Part shown: piece by piece, positions 30,043-38,363 of the stretch
Numbering within the stretch: position 1 is the stretch's first letter
Layout of the letters: each line of letters starts with the position of its first letter
Assembly (NCBI GenBank): GCA_900770225.1
Contig: CAAGJU010000397.1
Coordinates: 1 to 38,405 of the forward strand
Reading direction: 5' to 3'
Length of the DNA stretch: 38,405 bases
From: Lachnospiraceae bacterium
GTDB taxonomy: Bacteria; Bacillota; Clostridia; Lachnospirales; Lachnospiraceae
The notes under the pieces: model-generated
Databases searched by the model: none
The model's input: only the letters and a program-made list of their open reading frames with translations
Told to the model about the DNA's origin: nothing
Made by a program: the position numbers and the translations under genes

Positions 30043-32166
30043 ATGACGGACAAACTGAAAAAAGAAGGTAAACGCATTCTCCTGACGATTATTCTCTACT
30101 TTATCATTCTGATTCTCGACAAGACAGGTGCGGTTCCCGTTATTTTTGAAAATACATGGCTGAGCTTTTTCGTGTATCTCATTCCGTATTTTCTCTGCGG
30201 CTGGGATGTCGTGAGGAAGGCTCTGCTCGGCATCAAAAACAGGCAGCCGTTTGACGAATCCTTCCTGATGTTCGTCGCTACGATCGGCGCCTTTGTGACC
30301 GGTGAGAATTCCGAGGCGGTTGCGGTCATGTTGTTCTATCAGGTGGGCGAGTGGTTCCAGGATTTCGCTGTCGGACGGTCCAGAAAATCCATCACAGAGC
30401 TGATGGAGATCGCGCCTGAATACGCGGACGTGGAGCGTGCGGACGGTACCGTGGAGCGGATCGATCCGGACGAGGTGCAGGTCGGCGATATTCTGATCAT
30501 CAAACCCGGAGAGAGGATTCCCGTCGATGCGGTCGTCCGTTCCGGTGATTCCATGATCGATACGGCTGCGCTGACCGGCGAGTCGGTGCCGCGCTCCGTG
30601 CATGCGGGGGATCAGGTGATCTCAGGCTGCATCAACGGAGAGGGACTTCTCCGCGCGGAGGCTGTGAAAGCATATGAGGATTCGACCGTAGCAAAAATCC
30701 TTGAGATGGTTGAGGAATCCTCGGACAAAAAATCAAAGACGGAGCAGTTCATCACGCGTTTTGCCCGCGTGTACACACCGATCGTCGTGTACGCCGCGCT
30801 TGCGCTGGCCATCATTCCGTCGATCATTACGGGCAATCCGTCGACCTGGGTTTACCGTGCCTGCACCTTCCTGGTTATCAGCTGCCCTTGTGCGCTCGTC
30901 ATATCGGTGCCGCTCGCATTTTTCGGAGGCATCGGCGCGGCCAGCCGGAACGGCGTGCTGGTGAAGGGATCAAACTATCTGGAGCTGATGGCTGGGCTGG
31001 ATACGGTTGTCTCGGATAAGACGGGTACGCTGACCGAGGGATCGTTTCACGTATCGGCTGTCGAGCCGGCGCCGGGCGTGGACAGAACGGAAGTCCTGCA
31101 GACAGCCGCACTAGCGGAGAGCATGTCTACGCATCCGATTGCGGCATCCATCCGGCAGGCACTCGAAGAGGAACAGCCGGACGCGCTCAAGGGTGTTTCG
31201 GCACTGGAGGATACGGACAACGTATCCGGTCAGGGCCTGATCGCAGTATCGCAGGGCAGAAAAATATACGTGGGAAACGACAAGCTGATGGAAGCCTGCG
31301 GCATTGCTTTTCAGCCGGCGGAGGACCCTGCGGCGACGGTCGTTTACGTGGCTGTTGACGATGCTGAGAATTCCGCATCAGCAGATGCATCAGGACAGGA
31401 AGTGATATCCGGATCTGCATCGACACAGTTGACATCCACTGACGGAGCAATCAGGAAGAGTCCGGCAAACAGTGCAGAAGATTCAGTGGATGAGAAGCGT
31501 GCGATGTCGGCCGGCGCAGGCATCAGGTATCTGGGATCCATCTCTATCCGCGACACGGTTAAGAAGGAAGCTAAACAGGCGATCGCCGACATGAAGGCCT
31601 GCGGCGTGCGGAAAGTTGTGATGCTGACCGGAGACCGCAAAACGGTCGGTGACGAAGTCGGAAAAGAACTCGGCGTGGATGAGGTGTATTCCGAACTGCT
31701 GCCGCAGGACAAGGTGTCACGTGTGGAGCAGATGCTGAAGGAACTGCGCGGAAGTGAAAATGCCCAGGGTAGCCAGAAAGCCGGCGGAGAGGATAATAAT
31801 GACGCAGTGCGCCACGCCCTTGCCTTTGTCGGTGACGGCATCAATGATGCGCCGGTGCTCATGCGCTCGGACGTAGGCATCGCCATGGGTTCGATGGGAA
31901 GTGCGGCTGCGATTGAAGCGGCGGATGTCGTCATTATGGATGATGATCTCAGACGTATTCCGATGGTCATCCGCATCGCGCGCAGGACCGTCGGGATATC
32001 TACGCAGAACATTGTTTTTGCACTGGCAGTCAAGCTGCTGATCCTTGTTTTAGGAGCACTTGGTCTGGCCGGTATGTGGGCGGCCGTTTTCGCCGATGTC
32101 GGTGTGGCCTGCCTGTGTATCCTGAACTCCATGAGGCTTCTGCAGAAGAGGGATTACCTTGCGTGA
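30043..32166 (+). CDS. P1B-type heavy-metal ATPase (Zn/Cd/Pb exporter, ZntA/CadA group)
   Basis: This is a membrane pump that exports divalent heavy metals using ATP. Motifs in order are TGES in AALTGESVPRS, the transmembrane metal site SCPCALV (CPC about 281-283), the phosphorylation site SDKTGTLTEG (Asp325), the STHPIA nucleotide-binding motif, TGDR, and GDGINDAP. It lacks an N-terminal metal-binding domain. Two low-complexity insertions are unusual: about 435-485 (Ser/Ala/Asp-rich) in the nucleotide-binding domain and about 565-585 before the hinge motif. AAAGGA precedes ATG 30043. It completes an operon with the SmtB-like repressor and the HMA protein, and a terminator follows. Confidence 0.93.
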   Translation: MTDKLKKEGKRILLTIILYFIILILDKTGAVPVIFENTWLSFFVYLIPYFLCGWDVVRKALLGIKNRQPFDESFLMFVATIGAFVTGENSEAVAVMLFYQVGEWFQDFAVGRSRKSITELMEIAPEYADVERADGTVERIDPDEVQVGDILIIKPGERIPVDAVVRSGDSMIDTAALTGESVPRSVHAGDQVISGCINGEGLLRAEAVKAYEDSTVAKILEMVEESSDKKSKTEQFITRFARVYTPIVVYAALALAIIPSIITGNPSTWVYRACTFLVISCPCALVISVPLAFFGGIGAASRNGVLVKGSNYLELMAGLDTVVSDKTGTLTEGSFHVSAVEPAPGVDRTEVLQTAALAESMSTHPIAASIRQALEEEQPDALKGVSALEDTDNVSGQGLIAVSQGRKIYVGNDKLMEACGIAFQPAEDPAATVVYVAVDDAENSASADASGQEVISGSASTQLTSTDGAIRKSPANSAEDSVDEKRAMSAGAGIRYLGSISIRDTVKKEAKQAIADMKACGVRKVVMLTGDRKTVGDEVGKELGVDEVYSELLPQDKVSRVEQMLKELRGSENAQGSQKAGGEDNNDAVRHALAFVGDGINDAPVLMRSDVGIAMGSMGSAAAIEAADVVIMDDDLRRIPMVIRIARRTVGISTQNIVFALAVKLLILVLGALGLAGMWAAVFADVGVACLCILNSMRLLQKRDYLA

Positions 32167-32206
32167 ACCATCAGAATTTTAAATTCCAGACCTTTTATCA
32201 ATATCA

Positions 32207-32250
32207 GCGGCAGCGGCTGTCCCTTGCGGGATGGCTGCTGCCGCCTTTTT
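32207..32250 (+). terminator. Intrinsic terminator after the metal ATPase operon
   Basis: GCGGCAGC-GGC pairs with GCTGCCGC and inside it TGTCCC pairs with GGGA. CTTTTT follows. A family B element begins three bases later. Confidence 0.88.
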
Positions 32251-32252
32251 AC

Positions 32253-32345
32253 GCGGGCAGTGAGCCTTGCCCCACACATGCGAAGCATGTGATGAGGCAG
32301 GGCGAGCGCCGCAATCACGGGATAAAAACCGTGAAGCGCATTTTA
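32253..32345 (+). repeat. Dispersed intergenic element, family B copy 2
   Basis: This 93-bp element begins GCGGGCAGTGAGC and ends GAAGCGCATTTTA like copy 1 at 8409-8502. Its hairpins are CACATGC/GCATGTG with a GAA loop, flanked by GCCTTGCC/GGCAGGGC, then CACGG/CCGTG around GATAAAAA. As with copy 1 it starts directly after a terminator T tract. Confidence 0.75.
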
Positions 32346-32448
32346 CCTCGTTGCCGCTGTCTTGTACCTGCAGTATACTGATATCGTGGTTTTCGCATAT
32401 TCATTATCAGCATCCGGGATAAAGAAAAGCTCAGAAACGGGGGAAAAT

Positions 32449-33042
32449 ATGACGGGGAAAGAGACGGAACAGAAGACATCCGGTATTGATATGTCTGTTC
32501 TCGGAGAGGAGGCAATCAAAGCCATGAAGGACTTCCGGCTTCCCGACTATCTGGCCATACCCAATGTGGGATTATACCTGAAACAGACATCCGATTATAT
32601 TCATGACTGCGTATCACCGCTCGGCGATCTGTCGCTCACACCGGCAATGATCAGCAACTATGTGCGTGAGGGACTCATCGATACGCCGGTGAACAAGAAA
32701 TATTATCGTGATCAGCTGGCGTATCTGTTGTTCATATCCATGATCAAGGGTGTGGCAAGCATGAAGGAGATCTGTTTCCTGAAGGAGCTTCAGGAGAAGA
32801 CATACAGTGTCGAGGAAGGCTATCGGCACTTCAACGAGGAAATGACCAATGCGCTGCATCACATCGCGGATCCGCTGCATTATCCGGCGTTTGAGCTGAC
32901 GGGAAAGGGCACCCGGACAGGGCTTCTGCACACGGTCATGTCGGCTGCCGTGTATAAGATCTACATGGATAAATTTCTCGGATATTACGAACACTATGAA
33001 CAGGAAGAAAAGCGCGAAATCAGTGGTCGGTCCGCAACATAA
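32449..33042 (+). CDS. DUF1836 domain-containing protein
   Basis: This belongs to a Firmicutes family of unknown function (DUF1836), often annotated as a possible regulator because its first half resembles a MerR-like helix-turn-helix. The segment PAMISNYVREGLIDTPVNKKYY (about 65-85) fits that idea. The protein has 197 residues, a normal length. GGGGGA lies just upstream of ATG 32449, preferred over an in-frame ATG at 32362. It is followed by a chemoreceptor gene on the same strand, about 90 bases away, with no visible terminator between, so the two could be cotranscribed. No specific target can be inferred. Confidence 0.82.
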   Translation: MTGKETEQKTSGIDMSVLGEEAIKAMKDFRLPDYLAIPNVGLYLKQTSDYIHDCVSPLGDLSLTPAMISNYVREGLIDTPVNKKYYRDQLAYLLFISMIKGVASMKEICFLKELQEKTYSVEEGYRHFNEEMTNALHHIADPLHYPAFELTGKGTRTGLLHTVMSAAVYKIYMDKFLGYYEHYEQEEKREISGRSAT

Positions 33043-33135
33043 TATAATTTTGAAATCAGCCGATATACCTTTAGAACAGTTTCGGTACAGCACCGAATGG
33101 ATGAGACAGTAAACTTTACACAATGGGAGAAGGAC

Positions 33136-35412
33136 ATGAAGGAACGAAGCAAAAAGGGTGGAAGCAGAAAGGCAGTTAAGGGGTGGAAGGATCTTGACCT
33201 GAAAGAGAGACTGACCCTCAAGCTGGGCGCGATGATCGTTGCCATCCTGATCGCAGCGGTTATTTTTGTCATCGCTTTTGCAGGAGCGATCATCAAAAAT
33301 AAAACCGATGAAGATCTGATGCACATTGCGGAGAAAAATGCGGCGAAGATCGAAAAAGTAACCGGCACCGTTGACGCTGCGGCCGACCCTGTCATGGGCA
33401 GCCTGCAGAGCATGTACGCCAGCGGAAATAGCGGATTCCAGACGGAGATCAGTACGATTACCGGCGGCGGTATGACAGCAGGCCGTAAAAGAGAAGAGGA
33501 GTTTCTGACGCGGATGATCCTTTCCCAGCTGGGCTACAACAAGGACTTCCTTGGAATGGGCATCTATTTCACGCCGGATTCTTTTGTCCATAAGGATGAG
33601 TACGGCATGGTCGCAACGCAGGATACGATCAACGGGAATGGCGGCTGCGTCAGCCTGACAGGTGACGGCATTGCAGATAATGCGGCTATCCAGAATGCGC
33701 TGTCGACGGGAGAGATTACCTACGGCGCTCCCGTGGCCAATGAATCGCTCGGTTCCGATTCCATCACGGCGGCATATCCGGTGACCATTGACGGAACGAC
33801 CCTCGGCGTTTTCTTCGTCGATCTGGATGTCAATGCCTTTAATGTGACGGAGGGGACGACGGAGACCTATTCCTCCATGCTGGTCGATGTCATCGAACCG
33901 GATGGCACTCTCGCCTACAGCAGCGACGGCAAATCCATCGGCAATAATTACCATACGTTCATGGGTGATGCGGCAAATCTCGTGGACGAGAATATGAAGG
34001 GCGGAACTTCCTTCCATATCGTGACGAATGCGAACGGCTTCCATAAGGTACGTGCATTTTCACCGGTAGCTGTCGGTGATTCCACATGGTGGATCCAGTC
34101 CTCCGTTGACTATTCGGAGTATCAGGCTTCGGAGATGCTGCTGCTCCGGATCATGCTTCTGGCAGTCGTTATCGTTATTTTTATCATGTTCTTCATCATG
34201 CGCGCCATCATCAAAAAGGCGCTGACACCGCTCAGCTCCGCGCAGAAGATGGCAGAGCTGGCTTCGGTGGGAGACTGGGAACAGCTGAATGAGGTGCGTA
34301 CGAATGTCTCGGGCTATCCGTTCCGCGATGAGATCGGACGAATGACAGGCAGTCTCGGTGCTCTGGTTGACCGGTTGCAGGAGATCACTGTTGACCTGGA
34401 TGAAAATCTGACCAGAATGGGTCATGGCGATCTGGCGTTCGAGGAAGCAAACGGAGATGCTTACACGGGCGGTTTCCACAGCCTGCTGGAGGCACAGAAT
34501 AAGATCCGTGATGAACTGAACGATGTCATGCACAGGATCAACGAGACTTCTGAGAACATCAAGTCAGGCGCCGAGCAGGTGAGCTCCGGTGCGCAGACGC
34601 TGGCGCAGGGCTCTACGGAACAGGCATCCTCGATCGAAGAGCTTTCCACGAGCATGTCAGATATCAATCAGAAGATCCGTCTGACAGCCGACAAGACTAA
34701 AGAGGCTGCTGGTATCGGCACAAAGGCAAACAAGGCTGTTCAGATGAGCAATGAAAAGATGAAACATCTGTCAGCCGCTATGAGTGACATTACCGTAAAA
34801 GCGGATGAGATCCGCAAGATTATTCAGGCCATTGACGACATTGCTTTTCAGACCAATATCCTTGCACTGAATGCCTCGATCGAGGCGGCCAGGGCAGGCG
34901 CGGCCGGCAAGGGCTTTGCCGTGGTTGCGGATGAGGTCGGCAATCTGGCACAGAAATCGTCGAGATCGGCGAAAAATATTGCCGGTCTGATCGAAGAGAC
35001 CATCGAATCCGTCGCCAACGGCGCAAAGCTGACGGATGATACCGCAGACGCTCTGCATGAGGTGGAGAATCATACGGAGCAGATCGGTGTTCTGATGCGC
35101 GAGATCGCGGATGCGTCTTCACAGCAGAGCAGCAGCATTTCGGATATTTCCAAGGGTATCGGTCAGATCTCTGCCGTTGTTCAGACCAATTCGGCGACGG
35201 CCGAGCAGAGCGCAGCCGCTTCCTCTGAGCTTTCCGATCAGGCGGCAGAGCTCTTCAAGGTGGTGCAAGGTTTCCGCCTGAAGGATGCGCAGGAGGCTTC
35301 GGATTCGGAAGTGTCATACGCTCCGGAAGATGGAGCACAGGATGCTTCGGCAGATGAAGTACAGGGTAACGCGGATGATATACCGTATCAGGATCCGCAG
35401 GATAAGTATTGA
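33136..35412 (+). CDS. Methyl-accepting chemotaxis protein
   Basis: This is a transmembrane chemoreceptor that signals to CheA/CheW and flagellar motors. A short cytoplasmic start is followed by a first helix (AMIVAILIAAVIFVIAFAGA), a large extracellular sensor of dCache type (about 45-330), a second helix (MLLAVVIVIFIMFFIMRAII, about 340-360), a HAMP region (about 360-440) and a signalling coiled coil. The conserved hairpin tip is AIDDIAFQTNILALNASIEAARAG (about 564-587). Its acidic C-terminus lacks a CheR-tethering pentapeptide. ATG 33136 has GGAG six bases upstream; an upstream ATG at 33097 does not. The ligand is unknown and no che genes are in the window. Confidence 0.92.
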   Translation: MKERSKKGGSRKAVKGWKDLDLKERLTLKLGAMIVAILIAAVIFVIAFAGAIIKNKTDEDLMHIAEKNAAKIEKVTGTVDAAADPVMGSLQSMYASGNSGFQTEISTITGGGMTAGRKREEEFLTRMILSQLGYNKDFLGMGIYFTPDSFVHKDEYGMVATQDTINGNGGCVSLTGDGIADNAAIQNALSTGEITYGAPVANESLGSDSITAAYPVTIDGTTLGVFFVDLDVNAFNVTEGTTETYSSMLVDVIEPDGTLAYSSDGKSIGNNYHTFMGDAANLVDENMKGGTSFHIVTNANGFHKVRAFSPVAVGDSTWWIQSSVDYSEYQASEMLLLRIMLLAVVIVIFIMFFIMRAIIKKALTPLSSAQKMAELASVGDWEQLNEVRTNVSGYPFRDEIGRMTGSLGALVDRLQEITVDLDENLTRMGHGDLAFEEANGDAYTGGFHSLLEAQNKIRDELNDVMHRINETSENIKSGAEQVSSGAQTLAQGSTEQASSIEELSTSMSDINQKIRLTADKTKEAAGIGTKANKAVQMSNEKMKHLSAAMSDITVKADEIRKIIQAIDDIAFQTNILALNASIEAARAGAAGKGFAVVADEVGNLAQKSSRSAKNIAGLIEETIESVANGAKLTDDTADALHEVENHTEQIGVLMREIADASSQQSSSISDISKGIGQISAVVQTNSATAEQSAAASSELSDQAAELFKVVQGFRLKDAQEASDSEVSYAPEDGAQDASADEVQGNADDIPYQDPQDKY

Positions 35413-35482
35413 TGGTGTGCGAGTGGCGCGTTTGATCGCGTTTGGGCAGGTCAGTCGCTCAAGTCATTCGCTGTTTCGCACC
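35413..35482. repeat. Imperfect palindromic sequence downstream of the chemoreceptor gene
   Basis: TGGTGTGCGA and TCGCACCA are inverse complements with a two-base bulge, with GCGCG/CGCG between them. It lies between the chemoreceptor stop and its terminator. It does not match families A or B. Confidence 0.45.
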
Positions 35483-35512
35483 ACGTATTTAAAATTGTTG
35501 CAAAATACATAA

Positions 35513-35550
35513 AGACAGCCGGCATCCCGATGGACGCCGGCTGTCTTTTT
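35513..35550. terminator. Intrinsic terminator between the chemoreceptor and TM2 genes
   Basis: AGACAGCCGGC pairs perfectly with GCCGGCTGTCT, with TTTTT on the plus strand. A-rich sequence on the other side allows use by the convergent TM2 gene too. Confidence 0.93.
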
Positions 35551-35589
35551 GCGGAAACCATGTTCCGCCCGGTTCATGTTCTTTCCGAT

Positions 35590-36159
35590 TTATTTGGCAT
35601 AATTTCCGTCGATGAAGACGAAATTGCTGTCATTGCCGAAGCTGCTCCCATATGCTTCAACCATCGCGATGATCCAGTCGACAAGTGGCCAGATGCCAAG
35701 AGTGAGCCCGCTCAAAAGAAGCTTGCAGACACCAAGTCCGATTTGACCGCGGATAAAACGATCCACGCCGAATGCCCCGAGCAGGAAGCACCATACCCAG
35801 ACATGCAGATTTTTATCAACGGTAACAACCTTATGGCCGGGGGCTGCATACGGTCCCTGCGGACCGTTCTGATACTGTCCCTGATAGTACTGGTTCTGCG
35901 GCCCGTTCTGATACTGTCCCTGGTTGTACTGACTTTGCTGATACTGATTCTGCGGCCCGTTCTGATACTGCCCCTGGTTGTACTGACTTTGCTGGTACTG
36001 ATTCTGCGGCCCGGTCTGTGACTGCCCCTGCGTATACTGGTTCTGTGAACTGTCCTGATTGTACTGATTCTGAGATTGGCTCTGTGATTGCTGTTCGTTC
36101 AATCTGAAGTTTTCTTCTTCCATGCTGTAATCAGATGGTGTTCTGTCGGATTCGCTCAT
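35590..36159 (-). CDS. TM2-domain protein with Gln/Tyr-rich repeat N-terminus
   Basis: This is a small membrane protein of 189 residues. The N-terminal 110 residues are almost all Gln, Asn, Tyr, Ser and Gly and include 18-residue tandem units (QNQYQQSQYNQGQYQNGP). The C-terminal part is a TM2 domain with two helices: HVWVWCFLLGAFGVDRFIRGQIGLG (with GxDRF) and KLLLSGLTLGIWPLVDWIIAMVEA. TM2 proteins are common but their function is mostly unclear. The N-terminal region is prion-like in composition and may drive self-association or condensate formation. GAGGGA lies upstream of ATG 36159. The gene is convergent with the chemoreceptor gene across a shared terminator. Confidence 0.82.
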   Translation of the reverse strand: MSESDRTPSDYSMEEENFRLNEQQSQSQSQNQYNQDSSQNQYTQGQSQTGPQNQYQQSQYNQGQYQNGPQNQYQQSQYNQGQYQNGPQNQYYQGQYQNGPQGPYAAPGHKVVTVDKNLHVWVWCFLLGAFGVDRFIRGQIGLGVCKLLLSGLTLGIWPLVDWIIAMVEAYGSSFGNDSNFVFIDGNYAK

Positions 36160-36299
36160 CTTTCCCTCTTTCTGACTGCAGATGCAGTCTGGAATCTTCA
36201 GTCGGCTGCGGTTTCTGAGAAAATATTTGGAGCCACTGCCGTTGACTTCTGGTGCCGCCAGTTCTGTAAATCCGGAGCTGCAGCAGGACCGGAGATATA

Positions 36300-36329
36300 A
36301 TTATCATAACACATCTCAAAATCTGTAAA
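36300..36329 (-). promoter_or_regulatory. Predicted promoter of the TM2 gene
   Basis: On the minus strand TTTACA (36329-36324) and GATAAT (36305-36300) are 18 bases apart, 140 bases before the start codon. The rest of the 36160-36490 gap shows no gene. Confidence 0.45.
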
Positions 36330-36490
36330 TACAACGAATACTGTAAATTTAAAGTTCTGAGTGCTGTATATGATCGCGTTCGGATTCCTCGTCATTCACG
36401 GCTGGCTGCGCCCGACTGTGCGGAATCTCAGGAGCGATATCTGACTATGCGTTGTAATATCTGCAGCCTGTATTTGAGAGAACAGCAGTA

Positions 36491-38155
36491 TTACAGGAAC
36501 GGCGCAAACAGCCGCAGCACGCCGAAAAATATCTGCTTCAGCAGGTGGCCGCTGAGCTCCTCCAGCGTGATCTCGTGTGATTCAGCGAGTGCGTTTTCAA
36601 AGTCGGTGCGGATCTCAGGTATTTTTTTCGAGTCAAACAGACACACACCGTCTTCAAAATGCAGATAGAGAGAGCGATAGTCGAGATTCTGCGTGCCGAC
36701 GACGGCGACCCGGTCATCGCTGACGAGGGTCTTGCTGTGATCAAAGCCCGGCGTGTAGGAAAAAATCCTGACGCCGCCGCGGATCAGCGCACCGTAATAG
36801 GTGCGGCCGATGTTATAGATGATGCGCTTGTCAGGTATGCCCGGTGTGATGATGCGCACGTCCACGCCCCGCTGTGCGGCGAGGATCATCGCGTTCAGAA
36901 TCGTATTATCAATGATCAGGTACGGCGTAAAAATATAGCAGTACCGCTTTGCCTGGTTGATGATGTTCAGGTAGATGTCTTCGCCCGTCAGACGGCTGTC
37001 CAGCGGTGTGTCCGAATACGGTGCAATCCAGCCATCGTGGTTTTCCTCATGTTCTTCCGTGTATATGGCATCTGCGGGCGTACCGTTTTCCTGCATATCC
37101 GGTTCTGACAGAACAGCATCGGATGTTGAAGAATCCGACAATACGGGATCAGTCTCCGGCGTAATATCTGACATTGTTTCAGAATCCGCATCCGCCATGA
37201 ACACGCGGTAATCCGGATCCTGGTGCCAGGCCGCGTTCCAGATTGTGAGAAACATGACGGTCATGCTCCACACAGCGTCACCCTTCACGCGCACGCAGTT
37301 GTCCTTCCAGTAGCCGAACCGCATCTTCTTATTGACGTATTCATCGGCGAGGTTCAGTCCGCCCGTAAAAGCAGTGCGGCCGTCGATCACGAGGATCTTG
37401 CGGTGGTCGCGGTGCTGCATGACCCCGTTGATGATCGGGTTTACCTTGTTAAATGCCTGTGCGTGAATGCCGAGCTTTTCCAGCTTGTCCGCATAGTTGA
37501 TGGGCACGGCGTTGATGGATCCGAGATCGTCGTAGATCACCCGGCATTCCACGCCTTCCTGTACTTTTTCTCTGAGAATATCGAGAATCGAGTTCCAGAA
37601 CGCTCCCTCTTCAATAATGAAATACTCAATAAAAATAAACCGGCGGGCCTTTTTCAGCTCTTCGAGCATGACCGGCCAGACATCCTCGCCGCAGGGATAG
37701 TAATCAAACTGGCGGTTGCAGTAGACGGGCCAGCCGGCGGCTTCGGTGATATACGTGCACTGGCCGGAGAGCTCCGGCGCCTTCTCCAGCATTTCCGTGA
37801 GAACGGCCGGGTTCTGTTCATAATAGGAAGCCGCACGGTTGCTTTCGATGACAATATTTTTGTATGTGCTGCTGGAAAAGTGATCCAGCACATCGAGGAA
37901 AAAGTACACGAGGGTGCCGCCGACCGGAACCAGCAGGATCAGGATGATCCAGAAATTGTCATAGGACAGGTGCTTGCTGTGGTTCAGAATGTAGACAACG
38001 ACGATGCCCCCGAGGATCCGGACGGCAGCCTCTGCGAGTTCGGCATAGGGATGAAGCCACATGGCGAGGATCCATATCCAGAAAACCTCGAATATAATGA
38101 GCAGCAGAAGCGAGCCGAGACGGCTGGTGATAAAGTGAAATAATTTTTTGATCAT
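36491..38155 (-). CDS. cls: Cardiolipin synthase (phospholipase D family)
   Basis: This membrane enzyme joins two phosphatidylglycerols into cardiolipin. Two N-terminal helices (about 15-35 and 45-85) precede the two catalytic HKD motifs: HRDHRKILVIDGRTAFTGG (about 250) and HSKTLVSDDRVAVVGTQN (about 485). The region between them has an insertion of about 45 acidic, Ser/Thr-rich residues (about 330-375), which lengthens the protein to 554 residues compared with roughly 480-510 in the family. ATG 38155 on the minus strand is used, with a clear promoter about 95 bases upstream. It stands alone; its start side is close to the palindrome at 38301-38363. Confidence 0.93.
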   Translation of the reverse strand: MIKKLFHFITSRLGSLLLLIIFEVFWIWILAMWLHPYAELAEAAVRILGGIVVVYILNHSKHLSYDNFWIILILLVPVGGTLVYFFLDVLDHFSSSTYKNIVIESNRAASYYEQNPAVLTEMLEKAPELSGQCTYITEAAGWPVYCNRQFDYYPCGEDVWPVMLEELKKARRFIFIEYFIIEEGAFWNSILDILREKVQEGVECRVIYDDLGSINAVPINYADKLEKLGIHAQAFNKVNPIINGVMQHRDHRKILVIDGRTAFTGGLNLADEYVNKKMRFGYWKDNCVRVKGDAVWSMTVMFLTIWNAAWHQDPDYRVFMADADSETMSDITPETDPVLSDSSTSDAVLSEPDMQENGTPADAIYTEEHEENHDGWIAPYSDTPLDSRLTGEDIYLNIINQAKRYCYIFTPYLIIDNTILNAMILAAQRGVDVRIITPGIPDKRIIYNIGRTYYGALIRGGVRIFSYTPGFDHSKTLVSDDRVAVVGTQNLDYRSLYLHFEDGVCLFDSKKIPEIRTDFENALAESHEITLEELSGHLLKQIFFGVLRLFAPFL

Positions 38156-38249
38156 TTGAGTCCGTATGCCTGCGTTTGTAAGTCAGTGTCTGTGGGTCTG
38201 TGTGTTCGCAAGTCAGTGTGCTATTAGTTGGTAAATCCTGTATACCTTT

Positions 38250-38278
38250 ATTCTAGAGGTGCAGGAAGAAATTTGCAA
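38250..38278 (-). promoter_or_regulatory. Predicted cls promoter
   Basis: On the minus strand TTGCAA (38278-38273) and TAGAAT (38255-38250) have 17-base spacing, about 95 bases upstream of the cls start codon. Confidence 0.75.
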
Positions 38279-38300
38279 AACCTTTGTACTGTATTAAGCC

Positions 38301-38363
38301 GTCGACACGCAGGCAGTTTTTGGGCATGCGAAGCATGCACAGAAAACTGTATGCGTGATCGAC
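38301..38363. repeat. Large palindrome near the right edge
   Basis: GTCGA-CACGCA pairs with TGCGTG-A-TCGAC, then CAGTTTT pairs with AAAACTG, then GCATGC with GCATGC around a GAA loop. A second hairpin, GCGATGC/GCATCGC with a GTA loop, follows at about 38385-38401. The tip resembles the family B copy 2 hairpin, but the sequence is cut off by the window edge. Confidence 0.75.

Noticed and set aside
37223..38143. A plus-strand open frame of about 300 codons opposite cls
   Set aside because: The minus-strand cls reading has two intact HKD motifs and membrane helices. The opposite frame has none and is explained by codon bias.
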